A program made the translations under genes and the position numbers. Source: Oscheius tipulae (Eukaryota; Nematoda; Chromadorea; Rhabditida; Rhabditidae). Taken from it: a stretch of 64,000 bases of DNA. This document shows positions 44,187-55,742 of the stretch, piece after piece (the first letter of the stretch is position 1; each line of letters opens with the position of its first letter). The notes under the pieces are model-generated. The model was not told the DNA's origin. It saw only the letters and a program-made list of their open reading frames with translations, and did not search any database. The stretch is from contig JASJZH010000002.1 of NCBI GenBank assembly GCA_037178975.1, positions 2,914,001-2,978,000 on the forward strand, written 5' to 3'.

Positions 44187-45137
44187 TGTTGTTGTTCCGC
44201 TTCAGTAAGGGTTGGGCAATACTCTGTAAGTCACATCTTTATTCATCACTAATACTATGCGGAGAAGAAGAAGAGAAACACAGGATTTCGCGTCTCTAAA
44301 TAACGGAAGTGATCCAAAAAGGATGCGAGGAAGTGGATCTTGAGGAGCGAAAATCTAATTTGGAGAATAAGGTGAAGCAATTTCTGGAGCGCTGCGCGAA
44401 AGAACATTAATCAGGAAAATTAGCCTCCTTTGGAGCTCTTCAAGCGAAAGGGATGAGGGTGTTCGTCTCATTTCGAATGCTGTTATTAGTCTCTAGTCAA
44501 ACATCAGGAAGGGGATATGGAGAGAATAGAGGTACAAGGATAGGGACTGAACAACGAGAGATGTGTCAAAATCAAAAGAGAGATTACAGCTGTCCCCAGA
44601 CAAAACTCAAAGATTCATTAAAGGTTATGTCCCCTGTGGGGGTGAGAGATACTATAGCCTCTTCAAAGCAAAGATGGGTGGTCAACAAGCAAAGAGAGAC
44701 GAGACACGATGGCCCAATGCATGACTAATGAGCGTGTTTTGAGGATCATGTCCCCAATTGCCGCCGGACGTAAACTGTGAATGTTTGAGGGATTTCGACT
44801 GAGGACGACAAGGACAACAATTTCACCACCCGTTGTGAGCTGTTGAAAGACATAATTGGTGTTCGAGACAGCCTTTTGACGCAGAAAGAGCTTGTCAGGT
44901 GATTTCAGATGGTGGGAGGGACAAGAGAACGGTGGAATAGAGTGACAATTGAACAGGACCGTAGTCGACAAGTACCAATACCTGGTGACAAGGAGTTAAG
45001 AATAGCTACTGTTGGTGACACCCCAATACGGTAGGACGAGACATCTGTTACGAACCTAGCTTTCATGAGCAAAGAACACTAGAACACAACAAAAAAGAAA
45101 CTTTGTCTGGCGACAAATGAAACTTTATTTGTCTTGA
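44187..45137. other. Intergenic with one weak ORF
   Basis: A 91-codon frame at 44453-44728 (+) begins MRVFVSFRMLLLVSSQTSG, which could be a signal peptide followed by a Gly/Arg/Gln-rich chain; no intron or homology supports it. Nothing else seen. Confidence 0.3.
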
Positions 45138-45377
45138 CTACACACGACCAGCAAGGGCCCAGACGACGGCGCTTCCGAGGAGAGTAGTGCCGACTGGAGC
45201 AGCGGCCTTCTTGGGAGTGGCTTCGGAGACGGTTTTGGTTGCCTTCGAGACGGCCAGGTACTGGTACTCATCGACTACGAGTTTGTCCTTGACATCTTCT
45301 TTGTTGTTCTCAGCATCAGAAGCATGGCCGGTGGCGAAGAACAGGAGACAGAAGAGCACGACGAGGCAGAGCTTCAT
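45138..45377 (-). CDS. Small secreted or GPI-anchored protein
   Basis: A single exon of 79 aa. A strong signal peptide (MKLCLVVLFCLLFFATGHA) is followed by an acidic/lysine-rich middle (SDAENNKEDVKDKLVVDEY...) and a hydrophobic end (GTTLLGSAVVWALAG) that could be a GPI-attachment signal or TM. AATAAAG follows the stop within 20 nt. No cysteine framework in the mature part. Family unknown. Confidence 0.7.
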   Translation of the reverse strand: MKLCLVVLFCLLFFATGHASDAENNKEDVKDKLVVDEYQYLAVSKATKTVSEATPKKAAAPVGTTLLGSAVVWALAGRV

Positions 45378-46007
45378 TCTTGATAGAGAAGCGACTGCTT
45401 CCGATTGGGTAACTGACTAGAATAGAGAACGAGCTCTTACGGTAACTTGTCAAATTGGGGATTTGGAGCAATTAGATGTTTTGAAACAAACTTTGCTCTT
45501 TTGTTGTTGTTTCATAAGTAAAGTTTGCTCTTTTGAAGGGTATTCGTGCTGCCAGGACAAAGGACACATTGGAAACTGTTTGAACTACTCTACCTCGATG
45601 GGCTATCGAGCTATTTAAAGATGCAACAGAGAGAGATAGACTGACACACAACGTGACTGATTTACAGAGAGACAGCGAGATAGAGAAACCATAGTAATTT
45701 AGCTGCAGGTGCAAAGACTAGACGAGGGTGTAGCCTCGTAAAATCCCAGTTTATAGGTTCCCCGAAGCAGTCTTGACCAATCCTTATACGCTTTTAGTGC
45801 TACTCCTTGTGGGGTTCCCTCCACAAACTTTCCCAAACAGTTTCTTGGTCTCCAGCAAACGGTTATGGATCATGGGGTGTGAATCGGTCCAAGGTCTCTC
45901 GTCGGTCACGCCCGCGAACGTTTTTCCCGATTTGTAATAGCTGGTGACAAGGCTAACACCTAGACAATAAGGCGCCTTCTCCTTCCCCAGTCTGTTTGTT
46001 ACAGTGA
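45378..46007. other. Intergenic, no gene seen
   Basis: Contains a GAGAGAGATAGACTGACACA tract; nothing coding supported. Confidence 0.4.
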
Positions 46008-46616
46008 ATGCTTGTCCTTCTCGTCTGCTTCAGTATCGTTCTTGTGAGTTTCTTCTGTTTGATAGGTTTTCTACCTATTTTGAACCGTTTTTAAAGAGTC
46101 TCATAGTATAGCCGATTTTTAGCGTTTGTTCGACCACAAAATAGCTCTTATTTTGGATCTCATACTGTTTAGGTCCTTTTAAATGCTTTGTTACTTCACT
46201 GTGTAACTTAGTCAGAAGCAGAAGTGCAAAAACGTTCCAAAATCGAGGGAAATGGTAAATACGCAAAGTACGCAGTGACGCGAAATTGCGTACTTCTACG
46301 TAAAAGTACATAACAACGTATTTGTGCGTACATAAAAGGCGTAATTTTCTTCTTGTGACCATTACAACTGAAATTGCGAAAAAGGTCTCAAAGTCTTAAA
46401 ATAGCGTTCCAGATCTCCAGAGCCCAAGAAGAGCCAGAAGACGTGCGATTCAGTGTCTGTCCAGAGCTGTGCGAGAAGGTTCTCGGCTTCCCGAAGAACC
46501 CTGATCAGCAGGAAAAGAATGACCGCTGTCAGACAGCATGTCTCTACGATCTCTGGGACACTAGTGATAATTCGACAGTGATAGAGACAGCTCTCCGGGG
46601 CATGAAGTTCCTCTAA
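46008..46616 (+). CDS. Small secreted four-cysteine protein
   Basis: Two exons (46008-46043 and 46413-46616) give 79 aa. Exon 1 encodes the hydrophobic signal MLVLLVCFSIVL; exon 2 starts ISRAQEEPEDVRF and has the pattern CPELC-x18-RCQTACLYDLW, that is, two CxxxC pairs, a frame often held by two disulfides. It ends ...ALRGMKFL, with AATAAA 10 nt after the stop. The 369-nt intron contains a TACGCA/TGCGTA inverted repeat. Function unknown. Confidence 0.65.
46244..46345. repeat. TACGCA/TGCGTA inverted repeats in an intron
   Basis: AAGTACGCA (46266-46274) pairs exactly with TGCGTACTT (46287-46295), and further AATACGCA / TGCGTAC and ACGTA elements flank it, so a cruciform or RNA hairpin is possible. 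Confidence 0.6.
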
Positions 46617-46695
46617 AAGTCTTTAGAATAAATATTTTTTATGATAAAGAAAGGTTAGTCAATAAAATTACAGACACGAGAAAAAAGGGGAGAGA

Positions 46696-48653
46696 TCATT
46701 TAGGACGAAGGAATGACTTGGGACGCTGACGAACATGCGAGGTTGTTGGAGGAAGAGGCTTTGGTGCAGGAGGAGGAGCTGGCCTCGACACTGGCGGCTT
46801 GACTGAAACTGGCTCAGGCTCTTGGGATCTCCACTCGTGAGGAGCCGCGTTCTCGACGAAATTGACACTGCGCGAACGGTGGGTTGCGGGAGGAGGAGCG
46901 TAACGAGCCGGGGGAGGAGAGTCTGAAAAAGGAGATACAGTTTAGAATGAGTTGTCGCCAATGGCATCACGAAGCTAAAGTTTCGTCAGATATTGATCAA
47001 GATCTGAATTGGAGTTTCAGAGTTCACAAACGTTGTCTCTTCGGTTAATTATCGTTTTTTTTTTGATAGCGAAGCCCACAATGGTATTAGTGAAAGCTGC
47101 GAAAAAAGAATATATACCACGAAGACACAAGACTAGAAGCCTACCGGAAGACTGCGAATCGTAGTTGAGAACACTGAAGACGCGTCGCTGACACTGCGCC
47201 AGTAGGTCTTGTTTGATTTGTTTGGCATTCTTCTTCAGGTAGTCGTTCTCGCGACGAAACTCTTCCGCATGTCTTTTATAGTCATCCAGTTTGGCCATCA
47301 GCATTAGTCTCTCGTTTTCCAGCTTCGTTATCTCAACTCCTGCATGTTTTCAATAACAAAATAGACACAAACCTGGTTCTGAACCTGCTCCACCGCCCGG
47401 TTATGCTCCTCTCTGAGCTTTTTTTCCTGCTTGTCCAGCTCGTCGTTCATTTTCAGCTCGAAGCTGTGCGTATACTTTTCCAGGTCTCGTTGGTGCTTCT
47501 CCCGCTGCTGATTGTAGTCGACGATGGCCTTGCGCACGTCCGTGTCCATCGCGGCGAGCTCGTCCGTCTTCTGATCCAGTTCCTGCTGGAGATGCTGTAC
47601 TTTGCGGCGGGACTCTTGCAAATCTTGGGTCAGTCCTGAATATTTACTATTTCTTTAGGGAGAAAGACTAAAAACTTACGACTGAGAGCCGTATCCTTGT
47701 TCTGCTCGGCCTTCTCCGTCAGTTTCAGCTGCTCCGTCAGTATGTGGACCTCGTCTTCGGAAGTTGTCAGTTTCTAAATTTCGTTTTCTTGAAGAAAAAT
47801 CCGAGAATTTTACATTTTGCAACTCATCGGCCTTTTTCTGTACAATTCTGAGATCCTTATTTGCCTGGTCGCACTGTTTTTTTACGTCGTGATGGAGCTA
47901 AAGTAATCGTTTTAGTGGGGGAAATAGCAAAAAGTACCGTTTTCCAGTGTCCGGCCTCCTCCTCTCTCGTTTTCACCAACTCCAGGGAGTTTTTCACGAC
48001 CTCTTTCAGGCTCTCGACTGCCTCGGTTTGCGTCCTGCTGAAGATATCCTGGGCGAGTGTGACTTGACACTGCAACTCAGCGTTTGTTTTCAGCTTAAAA
48101 TTAGTTTTTAGGGCTTGCAAATTGTGGAGAATACCAGAATCGTGTTCATCTTTGTCTGTTGATAAGAGACGGTCTGGTCGATCTCGATCAGCTCCCAGAA
48201 TTGACGATGATCGGGCGTGTTGTCTGTGGCCAGGGTCTCCTGCAGAGGTTTGAGGAAACAAGGCTAAAACAAGACAAACCCTAAAAGTCTTCATTTTCCC
48301 TTCCACCTCCGTCGTCACAGCCCATTTTCCGAGATTCTCATTGGCTCTGTTTAGATTCTCGAACTTGTCTATCAATTCCTCGGCCGCGGAGAACTGCTTG
48401 TCAGCTTTTTCGCTGGAAAAATATGTTATTTGGAAAAGAAGGAAAGACTTACGCTAGTTCAGAGTGCTTTTTCAATCTTTCAAACTCTTCTTCCTTGGTG
48501 AGGAGAGGGCTCACTGCTCTGAAAACGTCTTTTTTAAATGGTACTGGAAGATTTTATAGCAAAGGTACAGAAGAAAGTGGCAAACCTGTGGTAGATGTCT
48601 TCTCTCGAAGTGTCACTTGGAGAAGAGCCTGAGCCGGGTCCGTGCCGAAGCAT
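46696..48653 (-). CDS. Coiled-coil protein with proline-rich tail
   Basis: Ten exons (48586-48653, 48453-48518, 48280-48412, 48135-48239, 47938-48093, 47814-47897, 47683-47773, 47373-47635, 47145-47331, 46696-46922) join in frame to 459 aa. After a short Gly/Ser-rich start (MLRHGPGSGSSPSDTS), residues about 25-380 are almost continuous heptad-type helix, for example RKVQHLQQELDQKTDELAAM and KLDDYKRHAEEFRRENDYL. The tail is rich in proline (SPPPARYAPPPATHRSRS, PVSRPAPPPAPKPLPP), a likely SH3/WW or profilin ligand. It should be a cytoskeletal or centrosomal scaffold; family not identified. No signal or TM. Confidence 0.75.
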
Positions 48654-49363
48654 TCTGCAATTGAGCAGTATGAGAGCGGTAGGATGTAGGTTTAATTTTT
48701 TAAAGTTGTTTGCAACGAGAAAAAGTCATAGAACAGAAATCACGGCGAATTGTAGCTGTTAAAAGACTTAAAGCGTGAAAAGGTCTCGTCACGAAAGAAA
48801 GAGATACGGTACTGGCGATAAAACGACTGATTTCAAATTTTTCGTTTTTTTAAGGTTGAGCCTCTCTTGTCTTCGTTTTCTTCTCTTCCCCTTCTGAGAA
48901 ATGTTCATTTTAAAGAAAACTTCACACAGGCTTTTAGACAACCATTATGAAGTCGTAGAGCCCATGTTTTTTCGTTTAGAAGAAATGTAAAACGTTCGTT
49001 TGAATTTTTCACCCTCTTCACCTTTTTTCATTCGTAGTTTCCCTTCTTTACTATTCTTATAGAGTCGTAAGAGCACAAGAAAGTTGTTTCCATCGCAAAA
49101 TTTTTGTAAACCTGCTTGTAGAGGAAATTTCCTTCATCTTTTTTGTATCTAACGTTGCTACAACTCTTTTTCCTTCTTTTTAGCTACTCTTCTACTACAA
49201 TAATAAGAAAACTCACCTCTGCACAGTCTGGCGTCGGCTGTTACTGTGCTGTATTAGTAGCGCGGCAACTGGGTCATTTCAAATGTTCCGTGCTAAGAGA
49301 ATTGCTATTTTTATAACTTTACTCTTTATATTCATTCCAACGGATAAAATTCTGTTTTAGGGC
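48654..49363. other. Intergenic between divergent genes
   Basis: Separates the divergently transcribed coiled-coil gene and INCENP, so it probably contains both promoters. A TTTTAG acceptor-like site stands 4 nt before the INCENP ATG, which could be a trans-splice site. No other motif recognised. Confidence 0.4.
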
Positions 49364-50730
49364 ATGCCATCTCGCAGAAAGCCCGTCGTAGAAACTCCTA
49401 CCGAACGAAAGGCCGTTATCGGAGCCCTTCCGGATCACTTCATTACGGACGCGTCTTTTCTCAATTATCCACAGGAGATCTTCCCGGTAACTTCACACTT
49501 TGCACACATAAATCAAGCACTTTCTGCTCGAAGAGATGTGCGATGTGTGGAGAGAGCTCGATTCGAATCTGTGCGGTTATATGGGATGGCTTCGTGAGCA
49601 GCACGATTTCTGTTGCGAGATAGCCAAGCAGTGGTGAGTCAAGCGTCTTTTCTCCTTCTGAATTCCGTTCATCCAGTAAAATCCGACTCCCACTTGTCAG
49701 AGACTCGGCATTCAACCATCTCAACAACTACACGATGCCTGTTGTGAAGCTGGAGCCAGTCGCCAAGAAAGTAAAGACAGATGTCCCGATCAAACAGGAG
49801 AGCCACATTAAAAATGAGTGTGCTCTGACGCCTCCCCGTCAAGCTCTCCGTCGTCCGTCTCAGATCAAGCAGGAACTGATGTCTCCGGAGCAGAAGGATT
49901 CTCGTGACGGAGTAATACTTTATCTTTTGTCAATACAGAAGAGTTCAGGCTCCATCGGTCAAGCGGGAGAAAATGGAGAACACTGTACACTTCCTGACGC
50001 CTTCCACCCAGTCCCGTCATCATCAATCCGAGATTAAGCCAGAACCAACTTCGATCAAGCGAGAGAAATTTGGTGGAGAGAAGGAGCGTGCTTTGACGCC
50101 TCCCCGTCAAGCTCTCCGTCGTCTGTCACAGATCAAACAGGAACTGATGTCTCCAGAACAACAGGATTCTGATCAGAATACCGGTGAGAAGGTAATTCGT
50201 CTGTCGGAGATCAAGCCAGAGCCGGCTTCGATCAAGCGGGAGAAGGAGGACAAAGTCATAAAGGAGCGTCTCGATGAAACCTTCACCATTCCATCGCAGT
50301 CCAGACATCCTCTACTGCGTTCCTCGGAGATCAAGATGGAACCGGTGTCTCCAGAGGCCGAGAACAACTACTCTATCGACAATCTGGACTCGGAAGATGA
50401 TACTGATGACGAGGTAGGTCTTCCCCTCTTTTTAAAACCAAGAATATCAGAAATTCCCGAGTAAGAAGGTTCCCGCCTGGGCCGAACTGAATACTCTCCG
50501 CAGGACGGCTTCTGCCCAATACCTGGATCGAGACAATGACTACAAGGACATGTTCGGCACCATCAGCAATGTAATCAGTCTCCCAGACTCAAAACTCCCA
50601 ATTTCAGGCGAAAGCCCTGCCCATCTTCGACTTGACCAAGAGCAGAAGGAACCGTAGTAGCAGCTCCGTGGACTGGAATTCCCCGGATTCAAACCCGACT
50701 AAGGGGAAGAGCCAGTTTCTTGGCTACTAG
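49364..50730 (+). CDS. INCENP: Inner centromere protein INCENP (chromosomal passenger complex)
   Basis: Six exons (49364-49486, 49536-49633, 49677-49911, 49949-50413, 50451-50570, 50608-50730) give 387 aa. The N-terminal helix region MCDVWRELDSNLCGYMGWLR fits the survivin/borealin-binding segment. The C-terminal IN-box is clear: KKVPAWAELNTLRR, DYKDMFGTISN, AKALPIFDLTK, and the Aurora-activating Ser motif RNRSSSSVDWNSP. It scaffolds and activates Aurora B at centromeres and the spindle midzone. The middle (about 98-281) lacks the long coiled coil of vertebrate INCENP and instead carries 11 psi-K-x-E motifs and a duplicated ALTPPRQALRR block. Short for the family but similar in scale to nematode ICP-1. 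Confidence 0.88.
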
Positions 50731-51421
50731 AAGAAACCTTTTTTTATACCACTTTCGTATGTATTTTATTCGATTTATCCCGGTGTCATTTTTTGTAAAC
50801 GGGTCACAGATTTAAATAAGAGATTCTACTTGTGTTCATTTGATCGAAAATTGCTGGTTTGATCCTGGTTTTGTACCTCTTTTTCGTTGAACATGCTCAT
50901 TTTCAAAGCCCGGTGGCTAAAGGGCTGCGTTTGTCGCGACGGGACCTGTTCTTCAATTCGAGAAGGAATTTTGAGTTTCTGGGAGGCTCTAGCCTGTTGT
51001 AATGCTCTTTCTGCCCTCATTTGCTGCCTGTTTCTCTCTCATTTATGGAGTTTTGTAAAGAATGGCTTAAAGTGGTCATTCTAACTCTACCTTTTCGGAA
51101 TAGACCTTTTTTCACAATTTTCCTGAGTTTCGAACGATTCTGAATAGCGAGCAAGCTGAATTCTGTCAAATTTCCTTGTAGTAGAGAAGCAGTCAAAGTT
51201 GCTGAGGCCCTGTATCAAAAAGTAGCTGATGTTTTGTTTCCGTTTTGCCATCCCAGCATTTGAACCACTTTTCTTCTATTTCTCTATCTGGTCGTGAAAT
51301 CGAAGGAGCATCGCTCTAGAGAACATGAAAACTTTCGTTTATTTTTTGATATTCCCATTCTTTTCTACTCTTTGCCTCTCTTTTCCTTTGCTGAACCTAT
51401 TCTATCGCCTTTTTTCAGAAA
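50731..51421. other. Intergenic between INCENP and CCT2
   Basis: Both genes are on the plus strand 690 nt apart. No ORF with support. TTTTTTCAG directly precedes the CCT2 start (AAAATGG), as for a trans-spliced gene. Confidence 0.4.
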
Positions 51422-53760
51422 ATGGCACTGCCAGTTCAAATCCTGAAGGAGCAGGCCCAACAGGAGAGGGGTGAAGCCGCTCGTCTGTCCTCATTCGTGG
51501 GAGCCATCGCCATTGGCGATCTTGTCAAGAGTACCCTCGGTCCTAAGGGTCTGGTGCGTTTTTATCCGTTCTTTTGGAAACTTCTCGCATTTAGGACAAA
51601 ATTTTGCTGAGCGGAATGGACGGCCAGGGAATCAAGGTGACCAATGACGGAGCCACGATTCTGAAGAGCGTCGGTGTCGACAATCCGGCTGCCAAAGTCC
51701 TTGTTGGTGAGTTATTCTCTTTTTTTTCTGGTTCTAATGCCATTTTCAGACATGTCCATGACGCAGGACGCGGAGGTGGGCGATGGGACGACCTCGGTCA
51801 CCGTGCTAGCCTCCGAGCTGCTGAAGGAGGCCGAGAAGCTGGTCAACAAGCGTCTCCACCCACAGACCATTATCGCCGGTTACCGCAAGGCGCTGAAGAT
51901 TGCCCAGGAGTCGCTGCGCAACGCCAGCAATGCCTCGACAAAGGAGAAACTGCGCGAGGATCTGATGAAGATTGCCAAGACGACCCTGTCGAGCAAGATT
52001 CTCAACCAGCACTCGGATCACTTTGCTAATTTGGCTGTTAACGCAGTCCTGAGACTCAAGGTATATTCATTTACTCTTATTGATTTGAAATGCGTTTTTC
52101 TAGGGCTCCGGAAACCTGGAGGCCATCCAGATCATCAAGAAGCTCGGCGGTGGAATGGAAGAGTCGTATCTGGACGAGGGATTCCTTCTCGAGAAGCTCC
52201 CCGGCATGTATCAGCCTCGTCGTGTCGAGAAGGCCAAGATTCTTATTGCCAACACGCCAATGGACACGGACAAGGTCAAAGTCTTCGGATCGCGCGTCCG
52301 CGTCGACTCTGTAGCCAAGGTGGCCGAGCTCGAGGCTGCCGAGAAGGTAAAGATGAAGGAGAAGGTGAGATTTCCATGAAAAGTGCGTACTAAAAATGTA
52401 AACCAGGTCGACAAGATCCTGGCCCACAAGTGCAACGTGTTCATCAATCGCCAGCTTATCTACAACTACCCCGAGCAGCTTTTCGCCGATGCCAACGTGA
52501 TGGGCATCGAGCACGCCGATTTCGAGGGAATCGAACGTTTGGCCCTCGTCCTGGGAGGAGAAATTACCTCGACCTTTGACACGCCGGAAGCTGTCAAGTT
52601 CGGAACCTGTGATCTCATCGAGGAGGTCATGATCGGCGAGGATCGTCTCCTCCGGTTCAGTGGAGTTCCTCTTGGTTCGTTTTTGCACACATTCGCTAAA
52701 TATACCCAAATTTAGGCGAGGCTTGCTCAATTGTTCTCCGTGGAGCCACACAGCAGATTCTTGATGAGTCGGAGCGCTCTCTGCACGACGCCCTGTGCGT
52801 TCTGATCACCCACGTCAAGGAGGCCAAGACTCTTGCCGGAGCCGGTGCCTCAGAGATGCTGATGAGCTGCGCCGTGGCCAAGGAAGCCGCCAACTACCCT
52901 GGCAAAGAACAGTATGCCGTCGAATCTTTTGCCCGGGCTCTGGCCCAGCTGCCGGCCATCATTATGGACAATGCCGGTCTGGACAGCGCCGAGCTGACCG
53001 CCCAGCTGCGTACTGCTCATAATCAGGGCAAGCACAACATGGGAATTGGTTAGTTTTTCTCCTTCGAAATGTTGTTGTAGTCTGTTTTCAATGAGGAATA
53101 CCTTGAAGGACTGAAGTGTCACGAGCTCATTTGCCAAGTCTGCGAGATTGATCTGACTCTTTTTCATGCGACTGAGAAAACAACTTTCTCGAGTGAAAAC
53201 ATGAAGGAACCATAGTAATCACTGAACGCCATCAATCTGACATCTTTTTTTCAAATTTCCCTGCTTCTATCATAATGTCGGCAACAGTTTTGATCAAGTA
53301 GACCGTTCGGGGTCGCAATTTAGTTTATTGCAAGCGTTTTCATTGCGTCTTGTGTCTACTTCTGAGACGAACCAGATCTCCTCGAAGCAAATTTGGACTG
53401 CGAGATGGCTAGAAATCTAGCAGAATGCCGAATTTGAACAGAGGGGTGCCGGCTTCGAAACGCTATGGAGAAACGCTTCGATGCGTTTAATCTTAATCCA
53501 CGAAATAAGTATCTTGGAATGAAAAAATAGAAAATCGTGACGGGACCTGAATATGTTGAAAGAAAAACCGTAATGCTTTAACTTCAGACATCAACAAGGG
53601 CGAGATTGCCGACGTTGTCGAACTGGGTGTAATTGAGAGCTTCAACGTCAAATACTGCATGGTCTCATCGGCTGCCGAGGCTGCCGAGCAGATTCTGAGG
53701 GTCGACGACATCATCAAGTGTGCTCCGCGCCAGCGTCCGGCTGACAACCGCCCATGCTAA
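51422..53760 (+). CDS. CCT2: T-complex chaperonin subunit beta (CCT2)
   Basis: Seven exons (51422-51553, 51595-51706, 51750-52060, 52104-52364, 52407-52674, 52716-53048, 53588-53760) give 529 aa, the usual length. Group II chaperonin signatures: [45 protein letters not shown] (catalytic loop), and GDRLL-region [17 protein letters not shown]; the C-terminus [20 protein letters not shown] and [16 protein letters not shown] is typical of the beta subunit. It forms part of the eight-subunit TRiC ring that folds actin and tubulin in the cytosol. The last intron is 539 nt, large for this gene. Codon use is strongly biased to C-ending codons, as in a highly expressed gene. Confidence 0.97.
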
Positions 53761-55445
53761 TTCTCAAGAGAAGATCTTACCGTGTTTGCTTTTTTCACGA
53801 AAACCCGAGTTTGTTCCCCCTTTTGCCCTTGCTTGTTATTTCATTTTGTTCATTTTTACTCTTTTTGAATGAATCTCCCGGCTTTTGGCGCGAGCCCGTG
53901 TTGCTCTAATCTGCCGCCCTGTTTGCCAACTCTGAGGATGCTTGACCACTAAGCTTCGATCCGAAAGTGGTCTGTTTTGTATTGTGAGCTTATTATGGAG
54001 ATCAGAGGCTGGATTCTGGGAGAAAACATGTTTCTATCCATCCGAAACATTTCTGAATAGGGGGAAGCAACTGAACAAACGAAGGGAATGATCAATAACA
54101 GGGGGAAAGGATGTCAAAAAGGGAGCGCAAACTGTTTGCCCCCAAACCACCTGTCATCGCATCGCGACTATGAACAACTCTCAGCTCTTCGTTGTTTTCC
54201 AGCTTCTTGTGAGTTTCGGGATTTTAGAGTGATTAAAAAGAAATTAATGGTGGTTTACTGTAGTTTAGTGCTTGTGATTTGGCCCAAATGCGATGGAAGA
54301 CAACGTGTTTGAACTTGCGAAAGATGTAGTCACATTTAGAGGAAAACGTAGCTCGACATTTCGTGGAGAAGTCTGGTTTCCTGGATATTTTGTGGCAAAT
54401 ACTAGATTTATAGGCCACATAGAGCATGGAAGCAACTCATTAAGATAGTAGAAAGGATAGAAAAAAAAACCTATACGTCTGTAATTCTTTAGAGTCCCTA
54501 TATCAGACGTACACTATCGCAATCAAGATGCCGGGCAACTTTTGTCGAGACAAATAATGAAGTAGGAATGGAAAGCTACCTCTAGAGAGACTGGTTAGAA
54601 TTACAGACAGACAAGAGACTGGGCCAATTCGGCACGGAAAGAGCTTAAGTTGACAAGACTGGTGTCCGACAAGAGACTGGCTCAGACGCAAACACCTTCT
54701 CCCAGTATAAATGTTCCAACCAGTCCAAGTATACCCCCTAATTGTAAGAGAAAAGGGACTAATTTGATCAGTTTTGGTAGCACAGCTGGAGCAGTTGTGG
54801 GGTTGATTCCCAGTAGTTGATAAAACGGCTTGAAGTTGGTCCATGGTATATGATCCTTTTGTGTTGCTCCTTTTTTCCCTTGCCTCGACTAAAATCCAGT
54901 AGCCGGCCAGTAGAGAGACGATGTTCTTGGCTAGGAGTAGGGATGAGGGCTTCCAGTCGTTAATGAAAGGTCACGATAAAACCGGCCATCTATTCTTGGT
55001 ATTCTATCTGCTCCTTGTCTTTAACTGACATGTAGTAGACTCCTAGTAGAGAGACGACCTTCTGGGGCTGAAGCACTGACGAGCCTGGAGTAAGTGGTAG
55101 ATTTGGAATTAGAGTTGGCAACTTCTGACAGGTTCAGGATAACTCTTGTCTGGGTAGTATTACAAACCGTCCCCAGGGCATGTCAAGACTAATCCCTAGA
55201 TGAATCTTGACATGAAATCTGGACTCGTGAGGAAGTTGTTCAGACACAGTGGCATTAGACTACAGTAGACAATAGAGACCAAAAGACATAAACAGACGAA
55301 CAAAGTTCTACTGACTCTTACTACATCAGTATCTGATACCTCATATCCTAGTCGGGGTGCTATTTACGACAGAATGGAAACACTAAACTACCCCAAAAGA
55401 ACAGATTCCCGTGACTGAGACAACCGACTATGAAAAATCGTTCAG
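53761..55445. other. Sparse region with tandem exon-like units
   Basis: Two similar stretches on the minus strand, LQPQKVVSLLGVYYMSVKDK (about 55020-55085) and LLLAKNIVSLLAGYWILVEA (about 54885-54945), look like duplicated membrane-spanning exons. The second is followed in another frame by a hydrophobic stretch KLIKLVPFLLQLGGILGLVG with a stop at about 54690. I could not build a complete gene. 53761-54480 shows nothing coding. Confidence 0.35.
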
Positions 55446-55742
55446 ATCCTGACTGTCTTTGTCTCTTGCAACTCTGACAGTCGTCTCTTCCTCTGCGGCG
55501 ATGCCTGTCTCCAGACCGGTCGTCCAAACAGTACAACTCCCCCGGATCAAGTAGACAAGAGAATCGCTATGGCCTCTGAGAATCTCCAATCCTGCACGTG
55601 AGTCATACTCACTTCCATACTGAATTCTTTCAGGAACACTTGTGTCTCTCTGTATGCTGAAGGAGATTCAAAGGATTCTCTGGTCGAGAAGTTGAGAAAG
55701 ATCCCCTTCGAGGAACTCTTCCGTCCACGTCAGCAACACTGA
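55446..55742 (+). CDS. Secreted cysteine protein, last two exons
   Basis: Exons 55446-55597 and 55634-55742 join in phase 2/1. Read from the acceptor: ILTVFVSCNSDSRLFLCGDA followed by CLQTGRPNST, then CTNTCVSLYAEGDSKDSLVE and the end IPFEELFRPRQQH. The start looks like the end of a signal peptide, so an upstream exon with the Met is missing (a stop blocks the frame just before the acceptor). Two CxxxC pairs recall the secreted protein at 46008-46616, though the sequences are otherwise not alike. Function unknown. Confidence 0.6.
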
